NCBI GenBank assembly: GCA_947561585.1
Contig: CANNZV010001139.1
Location: 1 to 64,000 of the forward strand
Direction of reading: 5' to 3'
DNA length: 64,000 nt
DNA from: Caprella mutica
Lineage: Eukaryota; Arthropoda; Malacostraca; Amphipoda; Caprellidae
Shown here: positions 1 through 11,744 of the stretch, in pieces
Layout: each line of letters opens with the position of its first letter
Position numbering within the stretch: the stretch's first letter is position 1
Notes under the pieces: generated by a model
The model's database searches: none
Told to the model about the DNA's origin: nothing
The model's input: the letters and a program-made list of their open reading frames with translations, nothing else
Program-made: the position numbers and the translations under genes

Positions 1-366
1 CATGCGTTTTCGGCCTTTATTTAAATTATTTTAGATATCAATTGTTTCCTTAAGTATATAAACGCTTCTATTATATTAAGTTCATTCAATTTCATACCTT
101 TACTCGAATAATAAATGGATTTATTAAACCTAATACCTAGTTGACAATCAAAACAAATGGTGTACATTCTTTTTCTTCAAGCTTAAAATTTCTTAAATTA
201 GTAAGTCGGAAGTAAAATAGGTTTTGTAGAGTTTTGATTATAAAAATCTTTAAAAGCATATAAAATTAAAAATATGCTACCAAATTCGATGCGGTTTGCA
301 GCAAAATGATAAGAAACATTAGCCTCGTTGAATAAAGCAATAAAAATATTTGCTTGGAGGGGACCT
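1..366 (+). mobile_element. Family A TTAA-flanked element, copy 1 (left part outside window)
   Basis: Right part of a short non-coding element. It ends in TGGAGGGGACCT followed by TTAA (367-370) and matches the right part of the complete copy at 1005-1600. The mirror-image start AGGTCCTCTCCA is seen in other copies, so the ends are inverted repeats and TTAA is the likely duplicated target, as in piggyBac-type insertion. No coding frame is present, so it is non-autonomous. The superfamily is inferred only from the TTAA target. Confidence 0.6.
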
Positions 367-1004
367 TTAAGGGTGACGATTTTTACCCATTTATCGACCT
401 ACTAGAATATAATTAGGGTGGTAAGGTAACTTTTATACATATAATAGAATCAGAATAGTTAATTATACATACTATTCAATATACCTTGTTCATCTAAATA
501 CTGATTAGTAAAAAAATATATATTTAAATAGAAAAGGGCCATCTAATTATAAAACGTATAAAATTGTCACAAGTTTTAGACGTCATGTTGTATTGCCATA
601 TACGTTATCCAAAGAATGTTTGTAGATCTGCGTGTGATATTTAGAATCAATATATAGCTAATATTCATCTTAAAATCATTTAATGGCTAGTTTATTGTTT
701 ATGTTTCTCTGATTCGGTTATTTATTATTTACACAGTATACGATGATAGATATTTGTGAACTTCATCTATTGGGAAAAACAAACAGCGTGATCTATCAAA
801 ATTTCGATACGACTTTGGTTATCTATAACTTTTTTCTCTCAAAATAAATTGATTTCAGCTAGAATAATTCATATCATAAATTAAATATTGTTAATCCATC
901 ATATTATATCTCAAATGTCATTTCCAGTGTCCGGGAAAAATATGAATATGTTAGATAAACTTTGCAAAATTTAGTTTGCTATATATATTTTTCATTTATT
1001 TTAA
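367..1004. other. AT-rich spacer without recognised feature
   Basis: Sequence between two family A copies. I see no open frame of note, no splice-bounded exon and no clear repeat. Confidence 0.5.
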
Positions 1005-1600
1005 AGGTCCTCTCCAGGCTCCGAAAAAAAAAAATGAGTTTATAACATATTACTATAGAACTAAGGTCTTCGATCATTATTCTACAAACCGCATACAATT
1101 CGTTTCAGTATCTATTTTAAAATTTGTTTTTAAAGTCTTTTAGTACTCTGTGAGCAACAATTGAGCGAATCTCTAATCTGATGCTCAAGAAGAAGATTGT
1201 ACACCCTTTATTATGATTGCAAACTTGAATTTTATAAACAAACCATGCGTTTTCGGCCATTATTTTAGATATAATTGTTTCTTTAACTATATAATCGTTT
1301 CTATTATAAGTTCTTTCAATTTTATACCTTTACACGAATATTAAATGGATTTATTAAATCTAATAATCCTAGTTGACAATAAAAAAAAAAATGGTGTACA
1401 TTCTTTTTCTTCAGGCTGAAAATTTCATAAATCAGTAAGTCTGAAGTAAAATAGGTTTTGTAGATTTTTAATTATGAAAATATTTTAAAGCATATAAAAT
1501 TAAAAATATGCTACCAAATTCGATGCGGTTTGCAGCAAAATGATAAGAATCATTAGCCTCGTTGAATAAGACAATAAAAATATTTGCTTGGAGGGGACCT
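1005..1600 (+). mobile_element. Family A TTAA-flanked element, copy 2 (complete)
   Basis: Complete 596-bp copy: TTAA (1001-1004), AGGTCCTCTCCAGGCTCC at the left, TGGAGGGGACCT at the right, TTAA (1601-1604). It is non-coding. Its right two thirds match copy 1 closely and it defines the family. Related copies lie at 4109-4983 (opposite orientation), 9294-9755 (truncated) and 41767-42111 (short). Confidence 0.65.
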
Positions 1601-1716
1601 TTAAAGTTTTTAATACTCAGTGTGATCCAATAGTACAAAGCATCATTGTGATATTTAAGATAATTTAGTGAGAGAGAAATTAAAAATATTGTTGCTTTAC
1701 TTAATTACAATTACGT

Positions 1717-2550
1717 AAGGGTTTTTACGTCTGCTGCAGAATCGGAGGCCAAATCACTGACTTCAAGTGTAATTTTATTAAGGGAAAGTGGATTCATGAG
1801 CAAAGTCAAATACCACCTGTCCGTTTCTAGCTCATGGATGCAGGAAAGCTACTCAGTGAATGCAGCCACTTACCAAGGAATGTGACGAAGAACTATACGT
1901 AAATACGGTGACTGCACTCACGGATCGAAGAGGAAAATGAAGAGGTGATAGTAAATGAAACCGACAAGTCTACCTAACACAAAATCAAAGACCTCGTAGT
2001 TGAAGAGCATAACCCTAGCTCTATGCTCTAAAACTGAACTGCAACCGCTCTAATTCACCACAGACAGTTCCAGGATAGAGCACTCAGTCCTGAAGCTGTC
2101 TGTGGTGAATGGAAAAGAAGGAGAGTGACATCTCTTGGGCCCCGAAATTTTGCAATTTGGATTGTGTGTTGTCTTTTTTCATTTTTTAACGCTAATTGCA
2201 GTTTTGGAGGATAGCGCTAGGGTTATGCTCTTCAACTACGATGTCTTAGATTTTTGTGTTAGGTAGGCTCTTATAGGCTTCATTAACTATCACCTCTTCG
2301 TTTTCCTCTTCTATCCGTGAGTGCAGCGTACGGTACGTGTGTTCCTTTTCGTCTCATTCCTTGGTAAGTGACTGCATTCAGTGAGTAGCTTTTTTACATC
2401 CATTCGAGCTTTGTCACCGACGGTGGTAGGTGATTTTATTCATGAAGCTACTTTTCTTTCTGACTGCTTCTTCCAGTCCCTTGTATTTAATTTTCCATTT
2501 TGAAATCAGCTATAAGGTTTTTGGTTCCGAAACAGACGTTAAACCCTCTC
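1717..2550. repeat. Two family B repeats joined head to head
   Basis: Positions 1717-2074 are a reverse-complement family B copy and 2085-2550 a forward copy, meeting at CTCTATCCTG-like ends (CCAGGATAGAG then TCCTGAAGCTGTCTG). The pair forms a large imperfect palindrome with about a 10-bp centre. Family B is a roughly 480-bp dispersed repeat that occurs at least seven times in this window. The forward copy runs directly into a minisatellite (2552-2755). Confidence 0.55.
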
Positions 2551-2551
2551 C

Positions 2552-2755
2552 TCATTCATTAATATCCCCATTCTGTCATTGTTTCCTCTGCTCAGCGACC
2601 AATTTCCCTCATTCTACTTTTATACTACCATTCTACCTGTTTTTGCTCCCATTTCACCCGATTTTCCTTCATTTTACCTGATTTTCCCCCATACAACCCA
2701 ATTTTCTCCATTTTATCTATTTTTCCCCATTATACCTAATTGTACTCCACTCTGC
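2552..2755. repeat. Minisatellite C, about 19-20 bp unit
   Basis: Degenerate tandem array of a unit like CATTCTACCTGATTTTCCCC, about ten copies. The same unit recurs at 6690-6875 and, on the opposite strand, at 42380-42765. Here and at 42380 the array touches the 3' end of a family B repeat. Short open frames across it are by-products of the repeat. Confidence 0.6.
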
Positions 2756-4104
2756 GGCGTATCTAGGATTCGGTCAAGGGAGGAGGCACTTTAAAAAAAA
2801 TAAGTTTCTGAAAAAAATCTACGGATAATTCCTCAGACTGGTCAGTTATTTGATTGTTTCAAATGCTTTGAACATGCTTACACTGTGTTCCGATGAGAAG
2901 CGTCATTTTTAAAATTGCGAAATGGTAGGACGTCATTATGTTCATAGAGTATAAAGAATAGATTTTATCCTATAAATATTAGCATTCCTCTTAAACCTTA
3001 AAAATGTTTTGGAATTTGAGAAGAAATGCATCGTCCTATACTCTGTAGTTTGTCGAAACACCTTCTTCTCCAACAGTATTTCGAAAATTCATGCTTCACT
3101 CCATGACAAGTGGAAGGGCGGCTAAATCTTACCACCTGAAAAATTTCACAAGAGTTCGTGGTCTATTCAATGAAACTGGTTCTATTCACAAGAAAAGCAA
3201 ATGATAACAAAACCAAAAAGAACAGAAACAGTGATTCAGGAGGTGAAGAGTTTCTATGAAGAACCCCACAGAACCCCCCAGTTTCTCAGCAGATTTCACC
3301 AACCAAAACTCCGTTGAGGAGGATCGTCAGGTACACTAATGAAAATCCCTGAAATATCAACGGAATAAATGATAGGTATGATGCTAAGGTAATATCTTTG
3401 TTGCCATTATCAATTGAATGGATATAATCTTTCATGCATTCCTTGATGATGATGGCAACTTGTCATCGGTTAATGGTGTTTCATATCTCAGATTGCTATA
3501 GGACATTATTTGGTGCTAGCTTGCTATGCAATCTGATCATCATTTACTGGTTTTGCATGCGATCTATTTAGAATTTATTAGCATATATAAATGATGCAAA
3601 CAGGTATACGAGATACCAACTATATATAGTATTTTATTTCCTCAAATAATTATATACTATTTTCCTATGCAAATCCTTATTATGGAAATACTTCAAGAAA
3701 ATATCGTTATATAAACTACATCCTCCCAAACTTATTTGGATATAAAGTTAAAATAAGCAATTAATATTATTTTTTACTTTCAATGCATGGTGACAATATC
3801 ATCTCGTCTATATTGTTTGTTTTGTATCACAGTTACTTAAAGAGAAAAGTTATCATAATTATTAAAATGAAAATACTAATACATTATCAGATTACATTAA
3901 CCTCACAGAGGTTACCAAACTAGCAACCCTTGTTTGGCCCATACTGAACCATTCTGCTTCTCGTTCTTCATTTTGGTGGATGCAAGAAGGCGCTCCACCA
4001 CATTGAAAACATGCAGTTCATTTGCAGAAGAATGGAAAATTCCTAGCCAGCACACAATCAATATCAAAACGTTTTTCCTACATATAGGCTTGATGAACTC
4101 TAGA
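2756..4104 (+). pseudogene. Decayed mariner-like transposase element, copy D1
   Basis: Shares long stretches with the reverse complement of 5278-6690, for example near 3000-3200 against 6190-6390. Around 3970-3995 one frame reads WMQEGAPPH, a recognisable form of the Tc1/mariner QQDGAPPH catalytic segment, followed by a stop. No continuous frame survives. The right end stops where family A copy 3 begins. Which Tc1/mariner lineage it belongs to cannot be decided. Confidence 0.4.
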
Positions 4105-4108
4105 TTAA

Positions 4109-4983
4109 AGGTCCCCTCCACGCAAATATTTTTATTGCCTTGTTATTTTTAGATCCATAGAACTGTACAATAAACTTCCTTCTATTTTAACAGAACCAAT
4201 GTCAGATTTTAAATTTAAGAAGCTTTTTAAAGAATATTGTTTTAGTAAATATAGTTCTTAGTTTTTTATTGTTTGTAGATTTTTAATTAGGTTTCACAAG
4301 TTTTAACTTTCACGGAACCTTAGCTGCAATTAATTTGTATTTTTGTTTGAATTGTGTATTTTTTCATTTTACTCTGTATATATTTTGTAAGCTCAAATAA
4401 ATAAATAAAATAAAATAAATAACTAGGCTAATGTTTCTTATCATTTTGCTGCAAACTGCATAGAATTTGGGAGCATATTTTTAATTTTATACGCTTTAAA
4501 AGATTTTTACAATCAAAACTCTGTAAAACCAATTTTACTTCCGACTTACTAATTCAAGAAATTTTCAGCCTGAAGAAAAAGAATGTACACCATTTGTTTT
4601 GATTGACAACTATATATTAGGTTTAATAAATCCATTTAATATTCATGTAAAGGTATAAAATTGAATGAACTTATAATAGAAACGTTTATATACTTTAGGA
4701 AACAATTAATATCTAAAATAATTTAAATAAAGGCCGAAAACGCATTGTTTGTTTATAAAATTCAAATTTGTAATCAAAACGAAGAGTGTACAATCTTCTT
4801 CTTGAGCATCAGATTAGTGATTCGCTCAATTGTTGCTCACAGAGTACTAAAAAACTTTAAAAACAAATTATTAAATATATACTTAACCGAATTGTATGCG
4901 GTTTGCAGAATAATGATCGTAGACCTTAGTTCTGTAATATTATGTTATAAACTCATTTTTTTCGCGGAGCCTGGAGAGGACCT
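4109..4983 (-). mobile_element. Family A TTAA-flanked element, copy 3, with internal insertion
   Basis: Flanked by TTAA at 4105-4108 and 4984-4987. It runs AGGTCCCCTCCA to TGGAGAGGACCT and is inverted relative to copies 1 and 2. The central match to copy 2 is interrupted by about 280 bp (4143-4423) of unrelated sequence with an A-rich tail. A 243-bp open frame near the right end carries no recognisable protein signature. Confidence 0.6.
4143..4423 (+). mobile_element. Short retroposon 3' fragment inside family A copy 3
   Basis: Inserted into an otherwise recognisable family A element. It ends in an A-rich simple tail (AAATAAATAAATAAAATAAA) after a T-rich segment, as in the 3' end of a truncated LINE or a SINE. 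No protein-coding part is present and exact ends are uncertain. Confidence 0.35.
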
Positions 4984-5277
4984 TTAAATTTTTTTTTAAC
5001 TACATTTATGGGTGAAAATGTCACCTGTTTTGTAAATGCTTGTAACTTGTTTTTTTTTTATCAATAAAGATTATTCTTATTATTATTCTCATTTTCACTT
5101 CTTGGCTTAACTTAGTCACAATATTCAATCATTGGCTGCAGCAAAACTAATCAATACCATACTGCTACTCTGTGTTTCATCAGATACGTAATTTTTTAAT
5201 TGCGAATAAGAAGCACTTAAAAATAAGTCAAATACCATTATAGATGCATCACTTTGAAGGAAAATTAAGTATTTTTA

Positions 5278-6690
5278 CTATTTTTCGTTATTTATTGTCT
5301 TATACCATATGAGGCCCATCTCCTGAGGTCCTACAAAAAATGTTGAAAATGACCCCCTCTGATGTGAAGACAGAACGATGCACGCTTCAGAACATTCTTC
5401 ATACTTTCTTGAGATTCTTATTGTTATATTTTTGACCGGAGATTTGAGCACATAATTGTATAAGAGACTCATCAGGATCTGTTTTTTCTTATATATAAAC
5501 TCGAGTTTGTGCATATGTGAAAGTCCAAAGAGTTGAGATCTGGACTGTGTGCTGACCCGGAATTTTATTTCCGTACTTTTGCTAATCACTCGACCTCGAA
5601 ACTTTTCCTTAAATTCTACAGCTGCATTTGTGCAATGTGGTTTTGCATCCACCAAAGTGAAGAAGTTGTAGGCTGGGCCAAATAATGTGTTGGAGCAATC
5701 AGAGTTTTGAAAACAATTAACTGGTAACAAGTTGCCATATTCCTTAAGGAATGCTTGAACAATTGGAACCATTCCATTAATAATTGCAACGAAGATCATT
5801 ACCTTAGCATCATACCTATCATTTGTTTTCCAGATATTTCGAGGATTTTCATTCGTATTTTTCGATGTGTTTTTGATGGAGGCAAATTAACTTCTCGTCT
5901 GTCCAAACGATTCAATTGGCAATGTTGGATGGTTGCTGCATAATCCACTCACAAAACCGCTATTTATGTGGTTTTTGTTAATGGTCGAACTGAAGTTCAA
6001 TGATAAAAACGGAAACAAAATGAATGTATGGCGATCCTCCACCACGTGGTTTTGGTGTGGATGAAATCTGCTGAAAAGCTTTTCTGAGAGAAAAACTAGT
6101 GGTTTCTTCGAAGAAACTCTTCACCTCCTGAATTGCAGTTTGTGTTTTATTGGTTTTGTTTTCATTTACTTTTTATTGTGAATAGAACCAGTTTCATTGA
6201 ATAAACCACGAACTCTTGTGAACTTTTTCAGGTGGTAAGATTAAGCCACCCTTCCACTTTTCTGGGAGTGAAGCATGAATTTTTGGCGTTCTGTTGAAGA
6301 AGAAGGTGTTTTGGCAAACTACAGAGTACAGGATGATGCATTTCTTCTCAAATTCAAAAACATTTTTGAAGTTGAAGATCAATGCCAATATAATTAGTGT
6401 AATAAAAATCTACTCTTTATGAACAAAATGTTTATACATAATACGACTTGAAGCAATTTAATTTCTCACATTTCGCAATTTAAAAATGACGATTTGATAG
6501 AATACAGTGTTCGAGCATGTCAAAAGCAATTAAAAATAATCAAATAATTGACATTTCTTCAATTTCTAGAATCAATCCGTATACTTTTATTAATCCGTAG
6601 ATTTATTTTTAAAAAGTTCAGACCTCAAGGGGGGGGGGGAGGGGCATCTGCCCTAAATGCCCCCCCCCCCTTGTATATATGCGCCTGATC
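5278..6690 (-). pseudogene. Decayed mariner-like transposase element, copy D2
   Basis: Minus-strand relic matching D1. The longest open piece (5278-5799) contains VDAKPHCTNAAVEF followed by a segment resembling the FRGRVISRSTEI stretch of insect Tc1/mariner transposases. The final catalytic region is scrambled by frameshifts. An upstream piece (6194-6388) is another open remnant. Near 6630-6665 the end carries G-rich and C-rich runs. It is inactive; the family call rests on the PHCTN-type motif and is moderate. Confidence 0.4.
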
Positions 6691-6875
6691 CCATTGTACC
6701 TAATTTTCCCCATATATTCCTAATTTTCCCCCATTCTACCTATTTTTCCCCCATTCTACTTAATTTTACCCCATTCTATTTAATTTTACACCATTCTACC
6801 TAATTTTCCCCCATTCTACCTATTTTACCCATTCTCCTAATTATCTCCCATTCTACCTGATTTTTAACATTCCCT
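6690..6875. repeat. Minisatellite C, second array
   Basis: About nine degenerate copies of a CATTCTACCTAATTTTCCCC-like unit in the same orientation as 2552-2755. It abuts the D2 relic at the left and a different minisatellite at the right. Confidence 0.6.
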
Positions 6876-6879
6876 TAAT

Positions 6880-7650
6880 TAGACTGACACTCCATTCATT
6901 GCTTCGATACCCGATTCTTTGGTCTGACACCTAATTAATTGGTCCAACACCTAATTCATTGGCCCGACACCACATTCATAATTGGTCTGACACCCAATTA
7001 TTTGGTTCGAATATACACTCATTTGTCTGAGACACCTTTCATTGGTCCTAGAAAACATTCATTGGTCCTAGACAACATTCATTGGTCCGACACTACATTA
7101 CTTGGTCCAACACTCCATTCCCTGGTCCGATACTCCATTCACTGATCCGACACCGTATTCATTTGTCCGACACTTCATTTATTGGTTCGACACTCCATTT
7201 ATTGGTCCGACACTCTATTTATTGGTCTGACAACCCATTCATTGATCCTATACTCCATTCATTGGTCCAAAACATTCTTCGGTCCGAGACACCATTCATT
7301 GGTCCGACACTCTACTCAATGGTCCAACACTCTATTCCATTGTCTGATACACTGGTCCGAAACCGTATTCATTGGTCCGACACTCCATTCATTGGAGTGT
7401 CGTTCTCAGACACCATTCATTTGTCCGACACTTTATTCATTGGTCTGACACTCCATTCATCGCTCCGTTATCACATTCATTGGTTCGAGACTCCATTCAT
7501 TAGTCTGACACTCAATTCATTGATCCCAGACTTCATACCTCTGTCCTGGACTCCATTCACTGGTCCGACATGCATTCTATTCATTAGTCTGATACTCCAT
7601 TTATATAACTCCGACACTCCAATCATTGATCCGACACTTCATTCATTAAG
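6880..7650. repeat. Minisatellite E, about 21-bp unit
   Basis: Degenerate tandem array of a CATTCATTGGTCCGACACTC-like unit, roughly 35 copies. The unit length is near a multiple of three, so long open frames arise (one covers 7082-7666) that translate to repetitive peptides. I see no reason to treat these as genes. Confidence 0.65.
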
Positions 7651-7655
7651 GAAAA

Positions 7656-8990
7656 TAATGAAGTAAGGGTTTTGAAGATACAGAAGACATGACGGAACTG
7701 TCTGGTATGATGTGCATTATAGTTTTTCTTTTATAACTTAAGTAAAAAAATTTCTTTTCCAGATTCAATTACTACAATAGATAGAGTAGATAATTATTGT
7801 CTATTATCTGTCGAAAGGAATTTTTGGGATTCGAACATGCGAACGAATAATAGACCTGTTTACTTTAATCAAAAGTACTAGAGGGACAGGCTGAAAATTG
7901 TAAATCTGACTGATTATTATGATCCTACGGAAGTGGTTCTATTAAATTTATTCGCATCATTTTTTCGATTTTATTGGTATTTTAAAAGTCATTCAAATCT
8001 TAGGATTCAGATATGTGAATAGTCAATATTACGATACTTTGAACTCGTGGATCTCATCAATTAGGGGACACTTTTGACTTATGATTGGGCCACCTGAATT
8101 TCAAGGTTTTCAGCCATCCAAAAACAAAAGGCTGATCTGAAATTCAAGCTAGTTTATGAATACCAGTCCCATTCGAAAACATATCTCTACCTTCGAAAAT
8201 TAACGAATCTTCAAATTATGATAATTACATTCTGTTCAACATCAAAAACTTTAGTAAAGTTGAAATTTTTGTTCGGTTCTAAATATTCGGAATAAAGTTA
8301 TGAATTTCAGAAAAAAACGCAATGTTTTTTTTATTTTAATTTCAATATTAGTAAATCACTTTTTCTCAGCTTTGTGAGCATTATTTTCATCCTTACTGAT
8401 TTTACTGAATCTGAAAACCATTTCCCGAAAGATGAAATATTTTGCAAGATTTGTAGGCCAATCGTGTTCAAATTCAGGTTATTTACTACTCGATATTTAT
8501 GACATAGCTTAATTTAATGTGTCTATACTTGAAAAAAATTGAGGTTATAATTTAGAGTAAATTATTTCCAAACAACATTAGTCTTATTTAGCAATCGGTT
8601 TGCCTGATTCGATGAATTATAAAGTAATTGCGTTTCTATCCCATTAATTTCTTGTTCAATGTTTAATTTCCACCATATTTATTCTACTTTTTTTATGATC
8701 CTGAAAATGGACCATTTATCGTCTGTAGACTGAATCAAACATTCTGAATACGAATATGATATATAAAATTGTTAATGTTAATTTCGATGAATTCACCACT
8801 CTAACATACAAGTCTTCTAAAAACTCATGTTGAAATTAATAAATTCAATTCAATTTAAAAAGCAGATAGGAATATAGTAAACTATGTCAAAAATTAATCA
8901 ATATCATTTATACTAGAATTATTTCTAATTTATCAAACAGTTATTTAATAGATCTAGGTTTTCTGTGTGTAAAATGGAGTGCTGGAATTT
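7656..8990. other. AT-rich spacer without recognised feature
   Basis: About 1.3 kb with no long frame, clear repeat or transposon end. It lies directly upstream of a candidate promoter element at 8998. Confidence 0.5.
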
Positions 8991-8997
8991 GTATGTG

Positions 8998-9011
8998 GTT
9001 TCCATGGCAAC
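8998..9011. promoter_or_regulatory. Candidate RFX X-box
   Basis: GTTTCCATGGCAAC is a full match to the palindromic RFX-factor X-box (GTTNCCATGGNAAC), which in animals marks promoters of ciliary genes, usually close to the start codon. It lies 15 bp upstream of an ATG in good context at 9027. A chance match cannot be excluded in 64 kb of repeat-rich DNA. Confidence 0.4.
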
Positions 9012-9026
9012 ACGCTTACACTAGAA

Positions 9027-9118
9027 ATGGCGATTTTGAAAGAAAACCTCTGTGCGTGGTTATCTTTTGAATTCTGTAAAAATGGAATAGAAAAAGTGAC
9101 TCATAGTCCATGTTCCTA
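9027..9118 (+). CDS. Candidate first coding exon of an unidentified host gene
   Basis: An ATG in the context GAAATGG opens 30 codons (starting MAILKENLCAWLSFEF) and runs to a possible splice donor, TA then GTAAAT, at 9119. The X-box at 8998-9011 would then sit in the proximal promoter. I recognise no family. No downstream exon joins in phase with confidence: the nearest candidates at 11662, 15616 and 15949 do not follow in frame. It could be a chance frame. Confidence 0.22.
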
Positions 9119-9232
9119 GTAAATATCATTACTCTATGCTCTTAGTTAGTGTTTTTTGTGTTAACTATTAGGTATCTGATTATATTGCACAATTTAAGCT
9201 TAATTCTCATATCAGTGTGTTACAGTTCAACA

Positions 9233-10251
9233 GTATCTAAAAGCTGAGCGGCGCACTACAATACGGCGCACCACTGTACCTACTTTCTATTAAAGGTCCT
9301 CTCCAGGCTCCGGGAAAAAAATGAGTTTATAACAAAATATTATTGAACTAAGGTCTACGATCATTATTCTTCAAAGCGCATACAATTCGGTTCAGTTTAT
9401 ATTTTATAATTTGTTTTAAAAGTTTTTTAATACTCTGTGAGCAACAATTGAGTGAATCTCTAATCTGATGCTCAAGAAGAAGATTGTACACTCTTTGTTT
9501 TGATTACAAATTTGAATTTTATAAACAAACCATGCGTTTTCGGCCTTTATTTAAATTATTTTAGGTACCTTCTAAGTACCTAATTGTTTTCTAAAGTATA
9601 TAAACGTTTCTATTATAAGTTTATTCAATTTTATACCTTTACACGAATATTAAATGGATTTATTAATCCTAATACCTAGTTGACAATCAAAACAAATGGT
9701 GTAGGTACATTCTTTTTCTTCAGGATGAAAATTTCTTAAATCAGTAAGTCTGATACACCCTCTGATACATCTAGGTACCTAACGGCTAACTAATAAGTTT
9801 TTATTTACACCTCAGATTGAAAGTTTACAATAGTTACCCCAAAAAAATTCAATTACAGTTTTCTATGATAAATTCTTTTTTCTATTCCAAATTAAACATC
9901 TCAATCAAATAATTAAACTGTGTAGTATAAATTCATTGGATTCAGGTACCGTCAGTCATAAATCTACTAAAACAATTATCAAATTCTCTCCATTTATCAT
10001 TAATCTGTATTCAAAATACCTAAAATACAGTGGTGCGCCATACCCAGTCTGAAAAGTATAGCAGGATTTCTGGATTAATCCAGCGCCCACGCCCAAGTCC
10101 TATTTAATTCCTATGTTCCCATGTTATTTGTTGCGCCCAAATCCCAATTTCTGGAAAAAATCCTGGGTCTGAAGAGGCTTCCTTTTCAGACTGGCACCAT
10201 ACTGTGAGTGTGGTGCGCCATACTGTGGTGCGCTGCTCAGCTTTTAGATAC
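9233..10251. mobile_element. Inverted-repeat-bounded element containing family A copy 4
   Basis: The left end GTATCTAAAAGCTGAGCGGC and the reverse complement of the right end (10225-10251) agree apart from a few bases, giving inverted repeats of about 27 bp; GTGGTGCGCCATAC-type motifs recur inside. The interior is non-coding. Family A copy 4 (from 9294) is nested within it. Superfamily unknown; no target duplication identified. Confidence 0.45.
9294..9755 (+). mobile_element. Family A TTAA-flanked element, copy 4 (right end lost)
   Basis: Starts with AGGTCCTCTCCAGGCTCC after TTAA (9290-9293) and follows copy 2 until about 9755, where similarity stops before the right terminal repeat. It lies inside the 9233-10251 element. 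Confidence 0.55.
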
Positions 10252-11661
10252 GTATCTACTATCTACAGTCTACAGTTTGGTACCTAGGTATATCAGATGT
10301 ATTATGAGTGAGTTAGGGTAAGTTCCGAATCATCAGACGGTTTCACATTTTCGATCGCGTAAGAAAAGTCTAGGTATACCTATACCTAATAGGCTAGTTG
10401 CCGTAGTTGGTAATTATTATTTTTCAAATATAATTTTAATTGGTATCCAGGGTTATTAAAAACCAAAGGTTTTTTTGGAAAAAACAAAAAACAATGTTTA
10501 TGGTTTATTTGGTTTTTATATGGAATTATTTAATAAAAGTGCATATAGATACTTATTAGTTCATAACTTATCACTGTACATGGTTAACAATACAAAACAT
10601 CATTCATATTTTGGTAAATTATAGGGAAAAAAATTATTTCAATGATATGTCAAGAGTTTAGAGATATTTCGATTTTCTAATTAAAAAAATTCCTGTAATG
10701 TCTGAGGATATTTAGCTATCAATTCCTATATTACCATTAATTTTTGGAGGAGAAACTGGAAAAATGTTGGCAGCTATTTATCAGATTTTTAAAAAAGTCA
10801 GAGGAGTAACAAGTTCAGTGCACCAAATACAAACTGGAGTATGGCTTATAAACCAGTCTGTATTTCGTGGTAAATTCCACCAACGTGTCGGTGGAATTTT
10901 CCCCTCTTTGAAAATAATATTCTAGCATAGTAAAAGCCAAAGTTGGTGGATTTTTAGCTATTTATTCCTATGTTAACATTAATTTTTGTTGGAGAAATAA
11001 TCTCATAAACTCGCCATTTGCCTCTCCACCAGTCTGTATTTAGAGGAAAATAAAATTTTGCCAAAGTCAGTGGATTTTTAGCTATTTATTCCTATGTTAC
11101 CATTAATTTTCGGTCGAAAAATGGGTGAAATGTTGGTGGATCAGCCAAATTACTGAAATTTGATGGTGAATTTTTTATCAGCTTTTTCAAAAAGTCAGTG
11201 GAATTTTGTGCACCTAATACAGACCAGCTCTCTCCAAAATCACCAATTTTCTCCAAAATGATCAAATTATCATAAATTCTCTCCAAATAATATTGTATTT
11301 GTAGCATAGCCAGTCTGCAGAATATGGGAGATATTTGGGATATTCTCTCCGAACAATTTTGAATTAATTCCTTTATTTACATTAATTTTGCTACAAACAA
11401 TTCTGAATTAATCTCTATATTTACATTAATTTTGCTATGAACAGAATAAGAGATCTCTATGATTACAAACACTTAACCAGTTTCTGCAAACTGGTAGCAT
11501 AGGAGTAAATTGAATAATTTTCACCATTTGCAAAAGAAGAACTCAAAATAATTGTCACAGACTCACCATTAAAATGATGAGTTTGGTCATGTTTTATTAC
11601 CTGGCCACCAAATTTAATTTTTTTCATCATATGTATTTTTGTTCATTGAATCTGTTTCCAG
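10252..11661. repeat. Degenerate local repeats (family F)
   Basis: Repeated motifs such as CCAGTCTGCAGAAT and GCTATTTATTCCTATGTTACC recur with spacings of roughly 100-250 bp (10725, 10960, 11080). The same motifs return near 13640 and 15535. The segment looks like a partly decayed local repeat and may be intronic if the candidate exons nearby are real. No coding sequence recognised. Confidence 0.35.
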
Positions 11662-11744
11662 ATTCTATCCGTGATATTTTACATTTATATTATTTCTTTG
11701 ATACTGATCTATGTGTAAATACAGTAATGGGGGATGTGCCGCAG
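11662..11744 (+). CDS. Candidate internal exon of an unidentified host gene
   Basis: An open stretch of 27 codons (SIRDILHLYYFFDTDLCVNT and onward) is preceded by a pyrimidine-rich tract and CAG at 11659-11661, and followed by CAG|GTCATT. The frame stays open to 11819. It needs one base from an upstream exon and ends in phase 0, so it could join the 15616 candidate if the second AG of CAGAG is the acceptor. No family recognised. Confidence 0.22.

Noticed and set aside
7082..7666. 194-codon plus frame
   Set aside because: Lies in a 21-bp degenerate minisatellite; the peptide is only the repeat.
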